In this document: positions 6,916 to 15,453 of the stretch, in pieces
How positions within the stretch are numbered: position 1 is the first letter of the stretch
Layout of the letters: each line of letters opens with the position of its first letter
Origin: Akkermansia sp.
Lineage (GTDB): Bacteria; Verrucomicrobiota; Verrucomicrobiia; Verrucomicrobiales; Akkermansiaceae
Length of the DNA stretch: 40,365 bases
Assembly: GCA_017546845.1 (NCBI GenBank)
Contig: JAFYRS010000007.1
Location: 1 to 40,365 of the forward strand
Reading direction: 5' to 3'
The notes under the pieces: generated by a model
Told to the model about the DNA's origin: nothing
Database searches by the model: none
What the model saw: the letters and a program-made list of their open reading frames with translations, nothing else
Made by a program: the position numbers and the translations under genes

Positions 6916-8019
6916 ATGGTTAATAAGAAATTAATGCTTTTGAGTGTTGGTTACGGGAAGGGGCATCATTCCGCAGCTGGCGCTTTGGCTGAGTATTACA
7001 GGCTTTGCGGTTGGGAAACGCAGATTTTTGATGTCTGTGAATTGGCTCAGCCAGTGTGGTTTGGGATAACGCAGCGATTTTACGATTGTTGTGTGCGGTT
7101 TTTACCCTGGTTATGGAGAGTAACGTATGATTTAACGGATACGGCGGATTGGCGAGAGTTGGTGAAAAGCCCTCCGTTGAAGCGCGTTGTAAACTGCTTG
7201 AAACAGCTGCTGGATACATACCAGCCGGATTTGATTATTTGTACTTATCCTCTTTTTGCTTACATGCTGGATGAGCTGCGCGCTCAGTCCTCTGTCTGTT
7301 TTCCGTATGCCGTGGTGGTTACTGATGCCCGGGAAATCAGCCGTCCATGGGCGCGTTCAGAGGCGAAGCTTGTAATTGTGCCGGATGCTGATTCCCGGAG
7401 AATGCTTATTGACCGGTACGCACTGGAGGAAAACAGAGTTGAAGTAGGTGGATTTCCGGTTTACTGCAGATTCCGTGCGGATGCCGGGAGGCCGGATCCT
7501 AGCTGCAGCAACCTGCGTATATTGTATGGTGCATACAGGCATGTTAAGGGGGTGGAAAACGATATCCGCTCTTTGTTGTCCGCGTTTCCTGGCTTGCGTC
7601 TTACTGTTTTGGCCGGGCATAAGGCAAATGCGCTGCGTCGGAGGTTCCGGGGATATGTTGAAACCGGGCGGTTGTTGATACTGCGAGAGACTGATAAAAT
7701 GGCCGATTATATGCGCCAAAGTCATTTCTATATTGGTAAGGCCGGGGCGGCCACGATGTTTGAATGCTATGCTTCCCATGTACCGGCCATCGTCAATTTT
7801 ACGTTGCCCGGGCAGGAACAGGGAAATTTGGAGTTGTTGCTGGAAGAGGGTTGTGGTGTTCATGTGGAATCTACGCAACATCTGATTGCCACGCTTGAAC
7901 GCCTGTTAGCAGATGATGCCCGTGGGTGGAATGAGTTGTGTACGGCGATGAAACGGGCTGACAGGACTGATGCCAGCCGGCGTATAGCAGATATTATTGA
8001 GAAGGAGTTTCGTGTATGA
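6916..8019 (+). CDS. Glycosyltransferase of the MGDG synthase / processive diacylglycerol glucosyltransferase type
   Basis: This is a 367-residue GT-B enzyme. The N-terminus reads LSVGYGKGHHSAAGALAEYY, the glycine/histidine signature of MGDG-synthase-type N-domains. The C-terminal donor-binding half has GKAGAATMFECYASHVPAIV and LPGQEQGNLELLLEEG, the GT28-type pattern shared with MurG. Such enzymes add a hexose to diacylglycerol or a related lipid. Here the acceptor is unknown; the neighbourhood would also allow a role in envelope glycan assembly. The ATG at 6916 was chosen because GAGG lies 5 bases upstream and the longer TTG-started reading begins inside the preceding terminator. Its stop overlaps the coaX start (ATGA), so the two are translationally coupled. 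Confidence 0.85.
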   Translation: MVNKKLMLLSVGYGKGHHSAAGALAEYYRLCGWETQIFDVCELAQPVWFGITQRFYDCCVRFLPWLWRVTYDLTDTADWRELVKSPPLKRVVNCLKQLLDTYQPDLIICTYPLFAYMLDELRAQSSVCFPYAVVVTDAREISRPWARSEAKLVIVPDADSRRMLIDRYALEENRVEVGGFPVYCRFRADAGRPDPSCSNLRILYGAYRHVKGVENDIRSLLSAFPGLRLTVLAGHKANALRRRFRGYVETGRLLILRETDKMADYMRQSHFYIGKAGAATMFECYASHVPAIVNFTLPGQEQGNLELLLEEGCGVHVESTQHLIATLERLLADDARGWNELCTAMKRADRTDASRRIADIIEKEFRV

Positions 8020-8762
8020 ATAGTGTTATAGTTGATAATTCGAATACGCGGACGAAGTTTGCCTTGATTTCCGATGGTAAGGTTGTTGAACAGCGCGTGA
8101 TAAAGACAGCCGATGTTGTGGAAGAAAGTGTGAAGGAGCTTCTTCGCGGCTGGAGCTTTGAGCGGGTGTGTATCTGCTCTGTTGTGCCTCATGCTGCAAA
8201 ACAGATTGCAATGGCATGCCATGATGATGTTGTGGCGGAATTTCTGACGCCATTCATGCCGCTGCAGGTGGATTTTTCTGGGTACGAGGGAATTCAGACT
8301 CTGGGGGCAGACCGGGTGGCAAATGCGCTGGCAGCCGCGCAGTATCGGATTTTTCCTGTTATCGCTGTTGATATGGGAACTGCAACCACGTTCGATGTGG
8401 TGGTTGAGCGTGAAGGGCGGCTTCTTTTTTCCGGCGGGGTGATTGCCCCTGGTCTTGCGGCGTTTTCTGCTTGCCTGAATGGACGTACTTCTCTTTTGCC
8501 TGTCATCTCGTCAGCAGAAGAACAAGGCTCTGTGATAGGTAGTACGACGCAGGAGGCTATGGCCGCTGCTGTGCGCGTAGGGTATCCTGCCTTGGTTGAT
8601 GGGATTCTTGATGGAATAGAGAAGGAATTGGGCGAGCCCGCTCATGTGGTGTTGACAGGGGGGGATGCGGCCTTGATTGGCCCCCGTTTGCGCCGCAAAT
8701 GCATAATGGAGCCAATGCTGACGTTGAATGGCATTGCCCGGGCGTTCGGGACGCACTTATGA
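8016..8762 (+). CDS. coaX: Type III pantothenate kinase
   Basis: This 248-residue enzyme phosphorylates pantothenate in the first step of coenzyme A synthesis. It belongs to the ASKHA fold. The first phosphate motif is DNSNTRTKFAL (Asp7), where most CoaX proteins have D-x-G-N-T; Ser replaces the Gly here. GADRVANALAA (about residue 97) and DMGTATTFDVV (Asp119) are the family motifs for pantothenate binding and catalysis. GGVIAPGL and VVLTGGDAALI complete the fold. Length fits the usual 250-260. It overlaps the glycosyltransferase by 4 nt. The next gene, acpP, needs the CoA-derived phosphopantetheine arm, but it has its own promoter. Confidence 0.93.
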   Translation: MNSVIVDNSNTRTKFALISDGKVVEQRVIKTADVVEESVKELLRGWSFERVCICSVVPHAAKQIAMACHDDVVAEFLTPFMPLQVDFSGYEGIQTLGADRVANALAAAQYRIFPVIAVDMGTATTFDVVVEREGRLLFSGGVIAPGLAAFSACLNGRTSLLPVISSAEEQGSVIGSTTQEAMAAAVRVGYPALVDGILDGIEKELGEPAHVVLTGGDAALIGPRLRRKCIMEPMLTLNGIARAFGTHL

Positions 8763-8794
8763 TGCAATTTTTTTAAGCATGCGGCACTTTTTTG

Positions 8795-8823
8795 TTGCAA
8801 GAAGTCTGGGAACACGCTAGAAT
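8795..8823 (+). promoter_or_regulatory. Promoter of acpP
   Basis: TTGCAA (8795-8800) and TAGAAT (8818-8823) are 17 bases apart. Transcription should start near 8830, which rules out the earlier in-frame ATG at 8822 and supports the ATG at 8852, with a leader of about 22 bases. The TTGCAA -35 recurs at rpsO and secA. Confidence 0.75.
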
Positions 8824-8851
8824 GAATGCACTTAAAACCTGTAACAATCTT

Positions 8852-9091
8852 ATGTCCGACAATATCGAATCCCAGGTAAAAGAAATCATCGCTGCTCAGC
8901 TCAGCGTTGATCCCGAAAAGGTGACCACCGATGCTAAGTTCATCGAAGATCTCGGTGCTGACTCCCTTGACACTGTTGAACTCGTGATGGCTTTCGAGGA
9001 TAAGTTCTCCGTGGAAGTTCCTGACGAAGACGCAGAGAAGCTCAAGTCTGTGGCTGACGTTGTGGCTTACATCGAGTCCCACAAGGCCTGA
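8852..9091 (+). CDS. acpP: Acyl carrier protein
   Basis: This is a 79-residue acidic protein, the standard size. [20 protein letters not shown] holds the DSL motif; Ser38 is the site of the 4'-phosphopantetheine arm that carries growing acyl chains in fatty-acid synthesis and supplies acyl groups for lipid A. The start [17 protein letters not shown] matches AcpP proteins, and the promoter position excludes longer readings. Usual fab neighbours are absent: it follows coaX and precedes an unrecognised gene, with its own promoter and terminator, so it is a single-gene unit. Confidence 0.97.
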   Translation: MSDNIESQVKEIIAAQLSVDPEKVTTDAKFIEDLGADSLDTVELVMAFEDKFSVEVPDEDAEKLKSVADVVAYIESHKA

Positions 9092-9120
9092 TAAGCCCGG
9101 TTTCCCTTTTCTGTAAAACG

Positions 9121-9161
9121 GGCGGTTCCTCCCTTATCCGGTGGAGCCGCCTTTTGTTTTT
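9121..9161 (+). terminator. Intrinsic terminator of acpP
   Basis: GGCGGTTCC (9121-9129) pairs with GGAGCCGCC (9143-9151), one pair being a wobble, and is followed by CTTTTGTTTTTTT-type sequence. It closes acpP and ends just before the GTG at 9165. Confidence 0.88.
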
Positions 9162-9164
9162 TTC

Positions 9165-9689
9165 GTGAATCAGGATGCCATAGAATACGCGTTCCGGCAA
9201 ACCAGGGTGCTGTATGTGCCCGATCGCCGCATAGATTCCTTTGGCGACACGCGATTTAATTTCAGACTTATTACAGAGTCGATGGATGAGGTTGGCGTGT
9301 GCCGGATTCGCAGTGGCTGGGTTGAGGCGAATCGTCCGCGTATTATATGCCCTTCCGATATGTGTGGCGTCGAGACAGAGGGATTTGGGGCTGTTGCTGC
9401 CCGGTTTCTCGAATGGATGCGCCAGAGTGGTGTGGGTACGCGGGCTTTATTTGAGTATGGCTTTCGCTTTTGCCGCTCGGAGGTGACGGAGGAATGTGTG
9501 CATGATGCATGCGCGGAGGTGCAGGAAAGGGTGGTGAGTGAAGCTTTAAGTTCTGGTGATCCGTTTCGCGCAGTTATATGTGGCGTTGACGATGCATGGG
9601 AGGTTTCCCTTCTCGGTTTTATGTTGGAAATGATTCAGAAGTCTCATGAGATTAATATATTTGATTTTCGTCGCAGGGGTATTTTGTAG
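9165..9689 (+). CDS. Conserved-looking protein of unknown function, coupled to the LysM gene
   Basis: This is a 174-residue soluble protein with no signal peptide or membrane segment; I do not recognise the family. The most distinctive stretch is DRRIDSFGDTRFNFRLITES, followed by CRIRSGWVEANRPRIICP and ALFEYGFRFC, which look like the conserved core of a small cytosolic fold. The start is uncertain. GTG at 9165 is the first in-frame start clear of the acpP terminator; an earlier GTG at 9141 is inside the terminator hairpin. Its last 44 nt overlap the LysM gene start at 9646, so the two are translationally linked. How transcription starts is unclear, since the terminator immediately precedes it. 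Confidence 0.68.
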   Translation: MNQDAIEYAFRQTRVLYVPDRRIDSFGDTRFNFRLITESMDEVGVCRIRSGWVEANRPRIICPSDMCGVETEGFGAVAARFLEWMRQSGVGTRALFEYGFRFCRSEVTEECVHDACAEVQERVVSEALSSGDPFRAVICGVDDAWEVSLLGFMLEMIQKSHEINIFDFRRRGIL

Positions 9690-10413
9690 TTTGTCCCCCA
9701 TGGCTTTTTCTGCGGAAAATTACTCGCTCTGGCCTCGGCGGCCGGAGGAGTTGGAGCAGGCTCGTCGCTTAATGCAGGAGCAGAAAGGCGGGGAGGCGGC
9801 TCTGCTGCTGCAGCCTTTTCTTGCTGATTCCGGAATTGCGGGACGTGAAGCCAGACAGATATGTGGCCGTGTCAATGTGCCGCGTTATCTTTCCCGTATG
9901 CATCCAGGTGCCCGGGTGTATACTGTTCGTAAGGGTGATAATATGGCGCGTATTGCAGCGACGCAGAAGTGTCCCCAGGATGTAATTATGCTGTTGAACG
10001 GCATTGTGGAGCCCTCTGCTTTGCGGGTAGGGCAGAAGCTGGTGGTTGTGCCCATGCGCCTCAGGGTGGAGATTCACCCGTTGCAACGTGAGCTTTCTGT
10101 ATGGGATGGAAATCAGCTTGTTGCGGATTATCCTATTCTGTCTGTGGATGATATGCCGAAATCCCGCCAGGTGTCGCATGTTACGAAGGTGTCTGCCCGT
10201 GAGGGGGTGCTGGATGGGCATGCTGTCTTGCCCAGGTCGCCGCAATATCCCTCATCGGACCGGCTTCTGGTTCTGGAAAACGGCATGGTAATTGTCGGCG
10301 CTCAGGGCGGGCGGGGGCAGTTGCAACTCCGCATGGAACAGAAGGATTTGAATGAACTGGCCATGATGCTGGATAGCGGGAACGAAGTGCAGGTGTTCTT
10401 TCCTGCGCGTTGA
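9646..10413 (+). CDS. Exported LysM protein with a degenerate L,D-transpeptidase (YkuD-like) domain
   Basis: This is a 255-residue protein with a signal peptide (MRLIYLIFVAGVFCSLSP, cleavage after FSA near residue 23). A LysM peptidoglycan-binding domain spans about 91-133 (YTVRKGDNMARIAA, then VGQKLVVVP). From about residue 138 the sequence follows the layout of YkuD domains: the opening strand LQRELSVWDGNQLVADYPI, then a C-terminal KDLNELAMMLDSGNEVQVFF that resembles the last helix and strand. The catalytic SHGC(I/V)R motif is missing; the matching place reads GRGQLQL, with Gln where the nucleophilic Cys should be. Peptidoglycan binding is likely, cross-linking activity unlikely. It overlaps the upstream gene by 44 nt. 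Confidence 0.8.
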   Translation: MRLIYLIFVAGVFCSLSPMAFSAENYSLWPRRPEELEQARRLMQEQKGGEAALLLQPFLADSGIAGREARQICGRVNVPRYLSRMHPGARVYTVRKGDNMARIAATQKCPQDVIMLLNGIVEPSALRVGQKLVVVPMRLRVEIHPLQRELSVWDGNQLVADYPILSVDDMPKSRQVSHVTKVSAREGVLDGHAVLPRSPQYPSSDRLLVLENGMVIVGAQGGRGQLQLRMEQKDLNELAMMLDSGNEVQVFFPAR

Positions 10414-10445
10414 CAAAAACTGCTGAGGTATAGCGTAAATTATGC

Positions 10446-10474
10446 TTTTCATCTGCTCTCTCGTTTGATATACT
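10446..10474 (+). promoter_or_regulatory. Candidate upstream promoter of ilvB
   Basis: TTTTCA (10446-10451) and TATACT (10469-10474) are 17 bases apart, which would give a leader of about 44 bases before ilvB. The -10 is good and the -35 weak. I see no leader peptide rich in branched-chain codons in this gap. Confidence 0.35.
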
Positions 10475-10512
10475 CCAACCCGAGTACGCGTTAATTCTGG
10501 AAAATACGTAAT

Positions 10513-10518
10513 TATTAT
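10513..10518 (+). promoter_or_regulatory. -10-like element placed for a leaderless ilvB mRNA
   Basis: TATTAT sits at -12 to -7 relative to the ilvB ATG, and the string TATTATAC followed by 4 bases and ATG is the same arrangement as at 2129-2143. A weak -35 (TTAATT, 10491-10496) lies 16 bases upstream. Confidence 0.38.
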
Positions 10519-10524
10519 ACGACT

Positions 10525-12378
10525 ATGAATACACAATCCACATGCAAGTCCCAGCCTGAAGGTAAATTGATGACCGGTGCAGAAGCTCTGGTGCAGAGTC
10601 TTGTGCGCGAGGGGGTGGATGTCGTATTTGCGTATCCGGGTGGCGCCAGTATGCCGATTCACCAGGCGCTCAGCCATGAGCCTTCCATCCGCACGATTCT
10701 TCCTCGCCACGAGCAGGGCGGTGCATTTGCCGCAGAAGGTTATGGCCGCGTAACCGGTAAGGTGGGTGTGTGCATGTCTACCTCCGGCCCCGGCGCTACG
10801 AACATGATTACGCCCATTGCGGATGCGATGCTGGACTCCATTCCCATGGTGGCCATTACGGCTCAGGTGGGCAGCGGGCTTATCGGTACTTCCGCCTTCC
10901 AGGAGACGGACGTGTTCGGTATGACGGCTCCCATTGTGAAGCACAGCTACCTGGTCACGGACTTGAATGATATCCCCCGCATTGTACGCGAGGCTTTCCA
11001 TGTGGCCCGCACGGGGCGCCCCGGCCCCGTGGTGATTGATATTCCCAAGAACTTCCAGGAAGGTAAGTTTGTGCCGGATTTTGATGCTCCGCTCGACTTG
11101 CCCGGCTACTCACCCAAGGTGGAGTTGAATACAGAAGCGCTGGATGAAGTCCTGCCGCTGATTCTGTCGGCCAAGCGTCCTGCTATCTACGCTGGCGGTG
11201 GTGTGGTGATTTCCAATGCTGCGGAGCAGCTGCGTGAATTTGCCGAGCGTACGCAGATTCCCGTGGCTACCACGCTCATGGGTATCGGCGCCATGCCGGA
11301 GTCTCATCCTCTTTCCGTGCGCTGGCTGGGTATGCATGGTGCGGTCTATGCCAACAATACGGTGAATGAGGCCGATGTGGTGATTGCCATCGGCGCCCGC
11401 TTTGATGACCGCGTGACGGGTGCAGTGCGTACCTTCTGTGAGCATGCGAAGATTATTCACATCGATTTCGATGCTGCTGAGCTCAACAAGAACAAGAAGG
11501 TGGATTACGCCATCCGCTCGGATGCTGCTGAGGCTCTTGCCTACATGAATGCCAAGCTGTCAGAAATGGGAATTGCTCCCCGTGAGTACGCTGTTTCCAA
11601 TCGTCCGGAATGGTTTGGTATCATTGAGGCCTGGAAGGCACAGTATCCTCTCTGCTACGAAAAGAACGAGCGCGAGATTGCACCGCAGCAGGCCATAGAG
11701 GAGCTCTACAACCAGCTTAAGGACGAGGATGCCATTATCTGTACAGGTGTAGGCCAGCACCAGATGTTTGCCGCTCAGTTCTACAAGTTTGAGCAGCCCC
11801 GCCGTCTGGCGACTTCCGGCGGTCTCGGTTCCATGGGCTATGGCCTCCCGGCAGCCATGGGCGCTCACATGGCATACCCAGGAAAGACTGTGGTGAACAT
11901 CGATGGTGACGGCTCTTTCCTCATGAATGTACAGGAATTGGCTACCATTCGCGTGGAGAAGATGCCCATCAAATGCATGATTCTGGATAACCAGCACCTG
12001 GGTATGGTGGTGCAGTGGGAAGACCTGAAGTATGATTCCAACCGTGCGCAGACCTTCCTGGCAGACCCGGCCGATGAGTACGACCGCACCCACCGCAATC
12101 CGGACATCCTGTACCCGAACTTCCCTGTACTCTGTGCCGGCTTCGGCATCAAGTGCGAGCGCGTAGTTGACCCTGCAGACCTGGCACCCGCAATTAAGCG
12201 CATGCTGGAATCCAAGGAGGCCTATGTGCTGGATGTCATGGTGCCTTACGATGTGCACGTGCTGCCCATGATTCCCGGAGGCATGGGCTACCGCGATGTG
12301 CTCCTTGAGCGCATCGCCGGCGACGGCAAGGGCCGCAAGGCCTCTGAGCTCGGAAAGGAAATTCCTTCTGCTTTGTAA
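10525..12378 (+). CDS. ilvB: Acetolactate synthase, large (catalytic) subunit
   Basis: This 617-residue ThDP- and FAD-dependent enzyme makes acetolactate or acetohydroxybutyrate in valine, leucine and isoleucine synthesis. The N-terminal Pyr domain has FAYPGGASMPIHQAL and the catalytic Glu in RHEQGGAFAAEGYGR (about residue 63). The central FAD/Rossmann domain contains PAIYAGGGVVISNA. The C-terminal PP domain has the ThDP/Mg motif beginning at NIDGDGSFLMN and ending at LDNQHLGMVVQW. Length is slightly above the usual 560-600 because of short terminal extensions. No ilvN regulatory subunit or other ilv gene follows, so the holoenzyme partner must be encoded elsewhere or be absent. Confidence 0.96.
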   Translation: MNTQSTCKSQPEGKLMTGAEALVQSLVREGVDVVFAYPGGASMPIHQALSHEPSIRTILPRHEQGGAFAAEGYGRVTGKVGVCMSTSGPGATNMITPIADAMLDSIPMVAITAQVGSGLIGTSAFQETDVFGMTAPIVKHSYLVTDLNDIPRIVREAFHVARTGRPGPVVIDIPKNFQEGKFVPDFDAPLDLPGYSPKVELNTEALDEVLPLILSAKRPAIYAGGGVVISNAAEQLREFAERTQIPVATTLMGIGAMPESHPLSVRWLGMHGAVYANNTVNEADVVIAIGARFDDRVTGAVRTFCEHAKIIHIDFDAAELNKNKKVDYAIRSDAAEALAYMNAKLSEMGIAPREYAVSNRPEWFGIIEAWKAQYPLCYEKNEREIAPQQAIEELYNQLKDEDAIICTGVGQHQMFAAQFYKFEQPRRLATSGGLGSMGYGLPAAMGAHMAYPGKTVVNIDGDGSFLMNVQELATIRVEKMPIKCMILDNQHLGMVVQWEDLKYDSNRAQTFLADPADEYDRTHRNPDILYPNFPVLCAGFGIKCERVVDPADLAPAIKRMLESKEAYVLDVMVPYDVHVLPMIPGGMGYRDVLLERIAGDGKGRKASELGKEIPSAL

Positions 12379-12468
12379 AGCCGAGTATAGAAACAAAATT
12401 TCCCTCTTCCTTTTTCCTCGATGAAGGTGGAGGCTTATCGAAAAGAATAAGGGGTCTCCCGGAATGTT

Positions 12469-14019
12469 ATGCAGAGTTCTATAGTTGGAAAAATTTTTTC
12501 CGTCCTGCTGTTGATTGTGTTGTGTTTTCTGCTGGGCTCGTTAGGCGCAGACAGTGCCAAATCCGCGGTCGCGGCAATTGTAGTAGGGGTGGCTGTATTT
12601 GCAGTGTTGTTTCTTGGAAAAAACTGCTGGGTGCTCATATTTCTTCTTGCTCCTTTAAGCACTTTTATTTCACCTTCTAAGCTGTCAAAATTTTCCATTG
12701 ATATGTTGATAGGCAATGGGATCCTTCTGTATTGGGTTCTGTTGTGGGGAATGGGGTATGTGAAGTTCAGGTGGCGCTCCATGTTATGGCTGGATTTGCC
12801 CATTTTGGGCATTCTTATCTATCTTATTGCTACGTATCTGCGATATCCGGTTTCGATTCAGTTATTGGGTCTTAGTACTGATCGTATGGGCGGAACTCCG
12901 TATGTCGTCTTTATCTCCGGAATATTGTTATATGTTGCATTGAGTTCCATTCCGATGGAGATGCATAAGTTGCGGCAGGTATTAGAGTGGACTGCCGCGC
13001 TTACGTTGGTGGGGCACGCTGTTGGCTGCGTGTTGCATTTGATGGGATATAACGTTTTGCCTGAAGCTGCATTGGATAGAGGTACATTTGAAACAGCATA
13101 CAATACACGTTTTGTTGCATTCATTCACATAGGCGTGTTCGGTATACTGTACATCTATGCAAAGTTTCCGTTGAAGCGCATATTGCAGTCGCCTCCCTTG
13201 GTGTTGTTATTGTTGTTCTGTTTTGCTGGTGTTATCATTTCTAGTTTCCGTGCCCGCTTTGCTTCTTTGATGGTGACGCTTATGGCTATGGCTGTAGTGA
13301 AGCGTGAAGTTACTGCATTGATATGCATGGGAATATTTGGTATCTGTGGTATTTACGTATTGAATGCAGCAGATATGACTAAAGAATTACCCGTAGGACT
13401 GCAACGAATTGTTAATCACTTGCCTGGAGTAACAGTAAGCGGGTCTGTTGCTCGCAAGGCTAATTCTTCAATGGAATGGCGCTATGAGCTTTGGTCATAT
13501 GCATTGGATCCCCGAACTGGGGCTATTAAGGATTACATCTGGGGTGACGGTATGGGCTTTTCTTACACTGAACAGCGTCGTGCGTCGGTTGCTCTTGGAC
13601 ATATACGGGGGTTATGGTATGGTAAAATATATGAGAATACCATGAGAGGCAAGGTTTGGCATAATAGCTTGATTTCTAGTATACAGGTTGTTGGTATTGT
13701 TGGTTTGTCGATAATGCTTTTCATATATTTGGTTGTATTTATTTCTATTTTTCGAGTGGCGATCAGCGCGCCTGATAATCAGATGAGGTTTCTGTCTTTA
13801 TTCTTTTTGTTCCCTCAGTTTCTCTTTTTGGAGGATATTATAACAGGTGGTACTCCGGAAATTTTATTTTTCATATATGATATGGTGATAATTTCGTATC
13901 TGAAGATGATGTATTGCTTTGCTCGGGAGGAAGGCTGGTTGCGTCCTCTTTTTGCTCGGCACAAATATGAGCCGATGATGCTATACGATTATAAAGATAG
14001 GTTGAAACCAGTTGAATGA
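12469..14019 (+). CDS. Polytopic membrane protein resembling O-antigen polymerase/ligase
   Basis: This is a 516-residue protein with about ten to twelve hydrophobic segments spread through its length and a larger polar loop around residues 300-395. That loop ends with KVWHNSLISSIQVVGIVGL, which matches the His-containing start of the conserved C-terminal region of Wzy/WaaL-type proteins (O-antigen ligase family). These enzymes polymerise undecaprenyl-linked repeat units or ligate them to lipid A core at the periplasmic face. Sequence alone cannot separate polymerase from ligase. It heads the AT-rich cassette, and the next gene begins only 28 nt after its stop. Base composition is visibly richer in A and T than the flanking housekeeping genes, which suggests acquisition. 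Confidence 0.72.
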   Translation: MQSSIVGKIFSVLLLIVLCFLLGSLGADSAKSAVAAIVVGVAVFAVLFLGKNCWVLIFLLAPLSTFISPSKLSKFSIDMLIGNGILLYWVLLWGMGYVKFRWRSMLWLDLPILGILIYLIATYLRYPVSIQLLGLSTDRMGGTPYVVFISGILLYVALSSIPMEMHKLRQVLEWTAALTLVGHAVGCVLHLMGYNVLPEAALDRGTFETAYNTRFVAFIHIGVFGILYIYAKFPLKRILQSPPLVLLLLFCFAGVIISSFRARFASLMVTLMAMAVVKREVTALICMGIFGICGIYVLNAADMTKELPVGLQRIVNHLPGVTVSGSVARKANSSMEWRYELWSYALDPRTGAIKDYIWGDGMGFSYTEQRRASVALGHIRGLWYGKIYENTMRGKVWHNSLISSIQVVGIVGLSIMLFIYLVVFISIFRVAISAPDNQMRFLSLFFLFPQFLFLEDIITGGTPEILFFIYDMVIISYLKMMYCFAREEGWLRPLFARHKYEPMMLYDYKDRLKPVE

Positions 14020-14047
14020 GGCTGTAAATGGAAAAGTAAAGAATATT

Positions 14048-15451
14048 ATGGATTTTTCTAATTGGATATTCTGGTTTATTGTATTGCCTTATATTGTGGT
14101 TCTGGGAAAAGTGAGCCGGATTTTTTCCGGTGGCAGCGCTAGTGAGAATATAAGTAAATGGGGGCTTAGCGTACTGAGCTGCGTTCTCCTAGCTGTGATT
14201 AGTGTTGAGACGTTGTTAATATTTCTTTTTGTTTCTTTACTGGCATATGTGGTATGTCGGGCATCTTTACAAGCTTCTAGGCGAGGAAAGACAATTGTGC
14301 TGGCGTTATTGATACCTGTTTTATTGTTGCCTTTGATTTATTACAAATATGCAGATTTTGTAGCCTCAGATGTCTTAGGGAGGAAATGGGATACCTTTCA
14401 CGATTTGGTGATTCCGGTAGGTATATCTTTTTACTCGTTTCAGATTGTCTCTTTTTGTGTGGACACTCTTCGGTCTAATCAAAGAATACCAAAGTTTGTT
14501 GATTACATGAACTTTTGTAGTTTTTTTCCACAAATGGTGGCAGGACCTATAGAACGCCGAGAGAACTTGTTGCCTCAGATGGAATCTTGGCGAGCGAATT
14601 TGAAAGGATCTAATTTAGCGGATGGTCTACCATATATTATACTGGGGTTGTTTTTTAAGTTGACTTTGGCAGATAATTTGGCTTCTGCTATGGCCATAGG
14701 GTATTGCGGAGAAAACGCTTTTCAGATATGGATTAACAATGTTGCCTTTGGGTTTCGTATCTATTTTGACTTTGCGGGATACGGATTATCCGCATACGGT
14801 GTGGCTAGGTGTCTTGGCGTTCATATTATCATGAACTTTATGAGTCCATACACAAGTTGCAATGTGACGGAGTTTTGGCGTAAATGGCACATTTCTTTGA
14901 CTCATTGGTTCCGTGATTATATCTATTTTTCTTTGGGTGGAAGTCGGACTCGTTTTTGGTGGTTTAATATCATCTTTATGTTTCTGGTTTCTGGTGTGTG
15001 GCATGGAGCTGGCTGGAATTTTATCATATGGGGCGGTTTGGCTGGGGTAACCATGGTGATACATCGTTTGTTTCGTAATATGCAAAAAAAACTTCCGCCT
15101 ATGATTGGCTGGGGACTTACTTTTGGCGTCATGATGTTTATATGGATGTTCTTCTACGAGACGGATATGACCATCATCCGAAAGAACTTTTGTGCTATAG
15201 TAGATTGGCATAATTATGATTTCATTGAGTTTCTCAATTCTATGTATATAGAAAAAAGAAAAGCTGCTATGCTCTGCCTGTTTCTCACTCTCTCGTTTTT
15301 TGCCATATTGATTGAATATATATCGCTGCGTCGAACGCCGGAGAATCCATATAGACTGCATATATCGCCGATAGGATGTGGAATAATGACTTTTCTTATG
15401 GTTGTCTTGCACAACTCTATTCAGAATTCATTTATTTACTTTGCTTTTTGA
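14048..15451 (+). CDS. MBOAT-family polysaccharide O-acyltransferase, AlgI-like
   Basis: This is a 467-residue polytopic membrane protein. IPVGISFYSFQIVSFCVDTL, the following FFPQMVAGPIER, FWRKWHISLTHWFRDYIYF (about 278-296) and VSGVWHGAGWNFIIWGGL (about 313-330) are the hallmark MBOAT/AlgI motifs. The His in VWHGAGW (about 319) is the presumed catalytic residue. Such proteins pass acyl (usually acetyl) groups across the inner membrane to an extracytoplasmic partner that modifies a polysaccharide. The ATG at 14048 gives MDFSNWIFWFIVLPY, matching AlgI-type N-termini; the in-frame TTG at 14012 overlaps the previous gene's end and was not used. The SGNH-like partner begins 2 nt after the stop. 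Confidence 0.9.
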   Translation: MDFSNWIFWFIVLPYIVVLGKVSRIFSGGSASENISKWGLSVLSCVLLAVISVETLLIFLFVSLLAYVVCRASLQASRRGKTIVLALLIPVLLLPLIYYKYADFVASDVLGRKWDTFHDLVIPVGISFYSFQIVSFCVDTLRSNQRIPKFVDYMNFCSFFPQMVAGPIERRENLLPQMESWRANLKGSNLADGLPYIILGLFFKLTLADNLASAMAIGYCGENAFQIWINNVAFGFRIYFDFAGYGLSAYGVARCLGVHIIMNFMSPYTSCNVTEFWRKWHISLTHWFRDYIYFSLGGSRTRFWWFNIIFMFLVSGVWHGAGWNFIIWGGLAGVTMVIHRLFRNMQKKLPPMIGWGLTFGVMMFIWMFFYETDMTIIRKNFCAIVDWHNYDFIEFLNSMYIEKRKAAMLCLFLTLSFFAILIEYISLRRTPENPYRLHISPIGCGIMTFLMVVLHNSIQNSFIYFAF

Positions 15452-15453
15452 AA

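Noticed and set aside
9141..9164. GTG start inside the acpP terminator
   Set aside because: It begins in the right arm of the hairpin, so the GTG at 9165 was used instead.
10080..10413. Active L,D-transpeptidase domain
   Set aside because: The catalytic Cys and the SHG motif are absent, so only a degenerate domain is claimed.
10410..10415. Perfect TTGACA near the end of the LysM gene as the ilvB -35
   Set aside because: No acceptable -10 lies 15-19 bases downstream.
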